A DNA stretch of 64,000 bases, from assembly GCA_003999685.1 (NCBI GenBank), contig CP021233.1, positions 1,054,001-1,118,000 of the forward strand, read 5' to 3'. A program made the position numbers and the translations under genes. This document shows, piece by piece, positions 60,352-64,000 of the stretch (positions are counted from its first letter, which is position 1; every line of letters begins with the position of its first letter). This DNA is from Taiwanofungus camphoratus. Lineage: Eukaryota > Basidiomycota > Agaricomycetes > Polyporales > Taiwanofungaceae. Below the pieces are notes generated by a model that saw nothing but the letters and a program-made list of their open reading frames with translations, was not told the DNA's origin and ran no database searches.

Positions 60352-63300
60352 TTAAGATAATAATGGCCCTACAGAGATGAATGGTTGATTGAAAAGAGAT
60401 TTGGACGAGCTATACCAGGCATCGGCCGCAGAGACAGGGGACAGCCCGGTACGCGGAGGTAGACCGGATGTGATCGGCTCTGCATACCGATCACCGCACT
60501 GCTGACGGACGTAATCATCTAGCATCTTGCCGTAACGATCTAAGGAGTAGCTTGAGCATCGGACGCCGCCAGATAAGGGACAACTGAAATGCATACGCAC
60601 GCGCAAGTGGAATACGTTCGCCCACGTTAGAAAGCATCATGCTTCGCGAGAATGGTTGTCAGACAAGTACGGTTTCAGTTGATTCTTCGGGTTCTTACCG
60701 GATGAATTCGAGCTCGAAGCAGAGGGGCGCACTCAACTCTTCGCTGTGCGAGTCTATGGCCACGTGCAAGAAGCGAGCCAGCACTTTGCCCGTCATGTAC
60801 AAGACAAGCTGGACGACACACCCAACATAAGTAGAACAAAGCATGGGACAGCACGCTGAGGATCGTACCAGAGAGAATGGTCCCAGAAGCGCCAGGTCGT
60901 AGCTTGTGGCGCATACATCGTAGACAAGATTCAATATGCTTCGCGCTGCGTTAAGAACCTTCAAAGATGATGTGCACGTAGGGTGGCCTATGTGAGCGTG
61001 CGATTCATGCAACAGGATTTGGGCTCTAGAAGAAAAAATCACCATAGATGACAATCATATATGATGGGAAGGGCACTGGCCATAGTACATACACAAACGG
61101 GGCCGTGCATGCTGAAAACAGGTGCGGATTGACTGTATTATCCTGTACAGGGCTCCTAAAATGAGCAGGAAAGCATGCTTGAAATGCAATGATGAGCTGA
61201 TCCAACTCTATGAACGCATGCGTGCTTCGAATGTCCTTGGGTTCCATGTGGCCCATCCCTTGCGCAGTATCGTAATACGAGACGACGGATGGGTCGCCCG
61301 CGTAATACTTCGCGCGAAAGCGTGAATTGAAATTCTTCACACGCGAAAGAAGTACGCTAGACTTGATGTAAAGGATGAAGGGGTCAGTTTGACCATCGGG
61401 ATGTCTGAGAAGCATGCCAGGATCTTGTGACCACTGCCTCTCGTTGTGAAGGACAAATACCTGTCAAAAGCGTCTAGCGATACAAGAGCTGTTTAATGGA
61501 CAGGACCCTTACTCCCTGCTCAAACTGATCGCCACGAATAGGAAGAAGCTGAGAAATATCTTGATCATCGAGGAGTAACGCCCAGCCGTGTCCGGAGCCC
61601 ATGGTGCGCTCGAGGGTGTAACCTATAGACTATCAAGTTCGAAAACATGGTCCAGCTGGACAAGAGCTATAATACCAACCTAGCCAGAATGTATTCCGCC
61701 GTAGTTCATCTTCCATCACACTTTTAGACGGAGGAAGGACGGATGGGGGCCGCAAAGTTTGCGAGAGGGATTGAAACGGTGAACAAACATTCAAACCAAG
61801 AGGGAGTGTAGCGCCTAGCATTGAAGCCATACACATGTAACCCTGTGCTTGTATGAACACAAATTTGTAACGAAGATTGTCAGTCAGACTCACCTCAGAC
61901 CACCTGACGTAAGTGTAAAGACTTTCATGAGCTACAAAGCCAAAATCATGGCAGCGGAAATGTACTTCGCAGATGCCCAGTACCACGTGCTGAGTAAGAC
62001 TTTGGCTTAAATGCCACGCAGTGAGTCCATAACTTCTCAAGTAGAGTATGCTTAGTCATACCTTGAACTGACTGGAAGAGATCTTCTCCCACATCAATAG
62101 CGTCGTCTAAGGCTCGTCGCGCACACTTTGCTTGTACTTCCGCAAAGGAGTCTGGCCTTCGGTCTAAGGCTTTGCGTTTCCCATCGAAATAGTCGTCTGC
62201 TCATAATGGTGAAGAATGCACCTGTATCTCTTTCCGTCCGGACTCACCTGGACCGAGCGTCAAATATTGCGCGGGGGGAGCAGGAGCAACGGCCGCTGTG
62301 TACAAGCTCCCCATAGCACACATCGCGTGGAGGAGACCAGTCATCGGGAAACTAGGATGCGTGGGGGGATATGATAGTGAGGAGAGGAATGTGGGCTTAT
62401 GGAATAGTCGGCAAGCATCAGGATTGAAGGAGAAATATGCGTCCACTCTGAACAGTAAGAGATGTTGAGCACGGCAACGAGGTCTACAGTCTACAACGGG
62501 GCCACTTACAAGTGTCGTAGTAAGTCTGGATCTGGTAAATTCCGAGGCCAGGCTATCGATAGAATTTCAAGGGCGGGATCAGGGCCCGGAGATATCGATG
62601 CCACGCCCTCGATCGCATCTGTAGAAGATTTGTGGCTCAAGGGCGTAGTAATGCGCGAAGCACGAGGATTGTCGATGAGGATCGCCGCATCGGCGAGGTT
62701 GTCTAACGGCGTCCCAATTTGAAAATTATTCAGGTTCATGCTGTTCCCAGTAAAGCGCATAGGTTGATCAAGGTCTTGAGTGCCGAAGTTGAGGATGCCC
62801 GTGAGTGAGGCAGAAACGTCACCACTCATGCTAGGGTCAGTGCGGGTTGGAAGCTGTACTTCCGGTGTGACCTCGGTATGGACAGACTCCTGTAAGTCCT
62901 TGCCTTTCTCCTTGTCTTTCAACAATGCCTCGAGTTCATCTAGAGGGTATTACTCAATCGACTCAAGGCTGGGAGATACTGAAGGTATAATCACTTATTT
63001 TGCTTTCCAACTTCTCGAACCGACTCTTGGGAGGCTCTTGCTGTTCCACAAAATTAATATCGGGTACTTGTCGGTACCACATGAGATGCCGTACGAAGGG
63101 TAATTAAGGCGCCACAGAGGTACTCACCTGCATCAAATGTGCAGTCAGGGTGAAGGGGCATGGTCGCCCCTGCTGGTGCATGCGCCACAGCATATGCATG
63201 AGACCGCACGCACGTCGAACAAGGCCTCTTGGCATCACTACAAGGGTCAACGTTAGGGGCATAAATCGGTATCCCGAGCCATTCGGGTACTGGCCGACTC

Positions 63301-63558
63301 GGGCACACGAACCATTTCTGATTCCGAGGGTGGGATCAATATATCTAGGCTTCTACCATTTGAGCATCGAAAGACTCACTAATTTACGCTTCCGGCACTG
63401 GTGGCATGCCTATATGACCCGGCAAAGACATGGCCGGTCGATACAGATTTCGCTTGCACGTAGCGGGGTGTGCTCACCTGATTCCTCCTCAGAACATGTA
63501 TATTGCTGGGCGACACAGAATCGCGTGCACGAGGCGCATTCGATGCAGCCCTTGGCAT
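60352..63558 (-). CDS. Fungal Zn2Cys6 transcription factor with Fungal_trans domain
   Basis: First exons 63558-63478, 63409-63380, a 5-nt microexon 63317-63313, 63237-63128, 63066-62995, 62939-62510, 62447-62248 and 62196-62062. Later exons run through 61842-61680, 61622 onward and down to the stop at 60352. The spliced zinc finger reads RRNQACHQCRKRKLKCDAKR then PCSTCVRSHAYAVAHAPAG, a complete binuclear cluster. A short coiled coil follows (KSRFEKLESKINELEALLKD). The Fungal_trans domain begins LVDAYFSFNPDACRLFHKPT and contains MGSLYTAAVAPAPP, LPLGLNVCSPFQSL, EDELRRNTFWLGYTLERTMG, GWALLLDDQDISQLLPIRGD and ILYIKSSVLLSRVKNFNSRF. It should bind DNA as a dimer. Splicing between 62061 and 61843 is uncertain, with two competing readings. 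The adjacent terpene synthase relic suggests, but does not show, a former pathway regulator. Confidence 0.87.
63313..63317 (-). other. Predicted 5-nt microexon (AAATG) in the zinc finger
   Basis: It is bounded by CAG at 63318-63320 and a GTTCGT donor at 63312, between introns of 62 nt (63318-63379) and 75 nt (63238-63312). It supplies Lys plus the first two bases of the third zinc-ligand Cys, turning RKRKL / DAKRPC into RKRKLKCDAKRPC. Skipping it puts TGA directly after Leu. Confidence 0.75.
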
Positions 63559-64000
63559 CGTCAGGCCTTGGATTTCGAAGAGTGTGCAACAAGAGGGGGT
63601 CAAGATTCGGTAGACTGCCCTCTGGGTCTTTCAAGTAACCCCGCAGCATGGCCGAGCCACGCCCGGTGGGAAGCTGGTGTCCAGGGTCCTGGCACCCTTA
63701 TCACTAGAACTGGGCCCCAAGCCAATGAGACCGTTATTTGTCTATTTTTTCCCCTTTTTTGCTCGAGTTCGAATTAGGTGCGAATACGCTCTAACAAGTA
63801 CGTCTCTGCACGCTCATCGACTCGAGTCACCCCTCCCCGTCGACGCTATCGTCGTAACCAACAGTGTCCCAAATGCCATTGCCAAACTTAAGTCGAGCTT
63901 TAGGACCTACGCTGTCAACAACACGAATGAACACTCCGGGAACGGCCATTCGACGATAGCTTAAACAAGGAAAAGGCGAGGCCGCTGTGAGACCGTAGTT
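63559..64000. other. 5' flank of the transcription factor; window end
   Basis: No supported gene. It contains a probable transposon end (TGCGAATACGCTC then TA, ending at 63791-63793) related to the element at 35076, next to a T-rich tract. Confidence 0.45.

Noticed and set aside
1-64000. CRISPR arrays, operons, ribosome-binding sites
   Set aside because: Not expected in a fungal nuclear genome, and no regularly spaced repeats were seen.

Overview
The window is fungal nuclear DNA, most likely from a mushroom-forming basidiomycete (Agaricomycetes, plausibly Polyporales). Almost every gene is split by short introns of about 49-80 bp with GT...AG ends, F-box/LRR and fungal Zn2Cys6 families are present, gene spacing is compact, and the proteins read like agaricomycete homologues. 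I saw no rRNA, no CRISPR array and no convincing tRNA. Exon coordinates were worked out by hand from splice signals and reading frame. Where exon sums close in frame they should be good to a base or so, but all are predictions.

Region by region. 1-7.2 kb: the 3' part of a PXR1/PinX1 G-patch gene, a MED25-type Mediator subunit (minus strand), a WHI2-type BTB stress regulator and LTO1, an adaptor for Fe-S assembly on Rli1. 7.2-9.4 kb: no supported gene. 9.4-12.2 kb: an 11-exon copper amine oxidase. 13.2-16.8 kb: two divergent F-box/LRR genes. 17.5-23 kb: xylulokinase, an 80-aa four-exon DUF2945/Tudor-like gene and a GNAT acetyltransferase. 24.9-27.5 kb: an AlkB-like 2OG-Fe(II) oxygenase and an unrecognised nuclear-looking protein. 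28-35.5 kb: a large membrane protein with an acidic/Ser-rich tail, flanked by transposon debris that includes a complete 92-bp MITE. 35.5-39.6 kb: a 982-aa BAR-like/disordered protein with a 948-bp intron. 40-46 kb: SUMO, a CFEM-like GPI-anchored protein and the Rab geranylgeranyltransferase beta subunit. 46.4-50 kb: DPH3 and mitochondrial MTO1, divergently transcribed. 50.4-55 kb: a small unknown gene, then a gene-poor stretch with a strongly CpG-depleted block that looks like an old methylated repeat. 55.4-58.4 kb: GPI13. 58.9-63.6 kb: a decayed sesquiterpene synthase facing a Zn2Cys6 transcription factor.

Most genes are conserved housekeeping functions (translation quality, GPI anchors, prenylation, SUMO, Mediator) without operon-like grouping. 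The linked sets worth attention are the head-to-head DPH3/MTO1 pair, both connected to wobble-uridine tRNA modification in different compartments, and the terpene synthase relic beside a transcription factor. The most unusual structure is a predicted 5-nt microexon that completes the zinc finger of that transcription factor.
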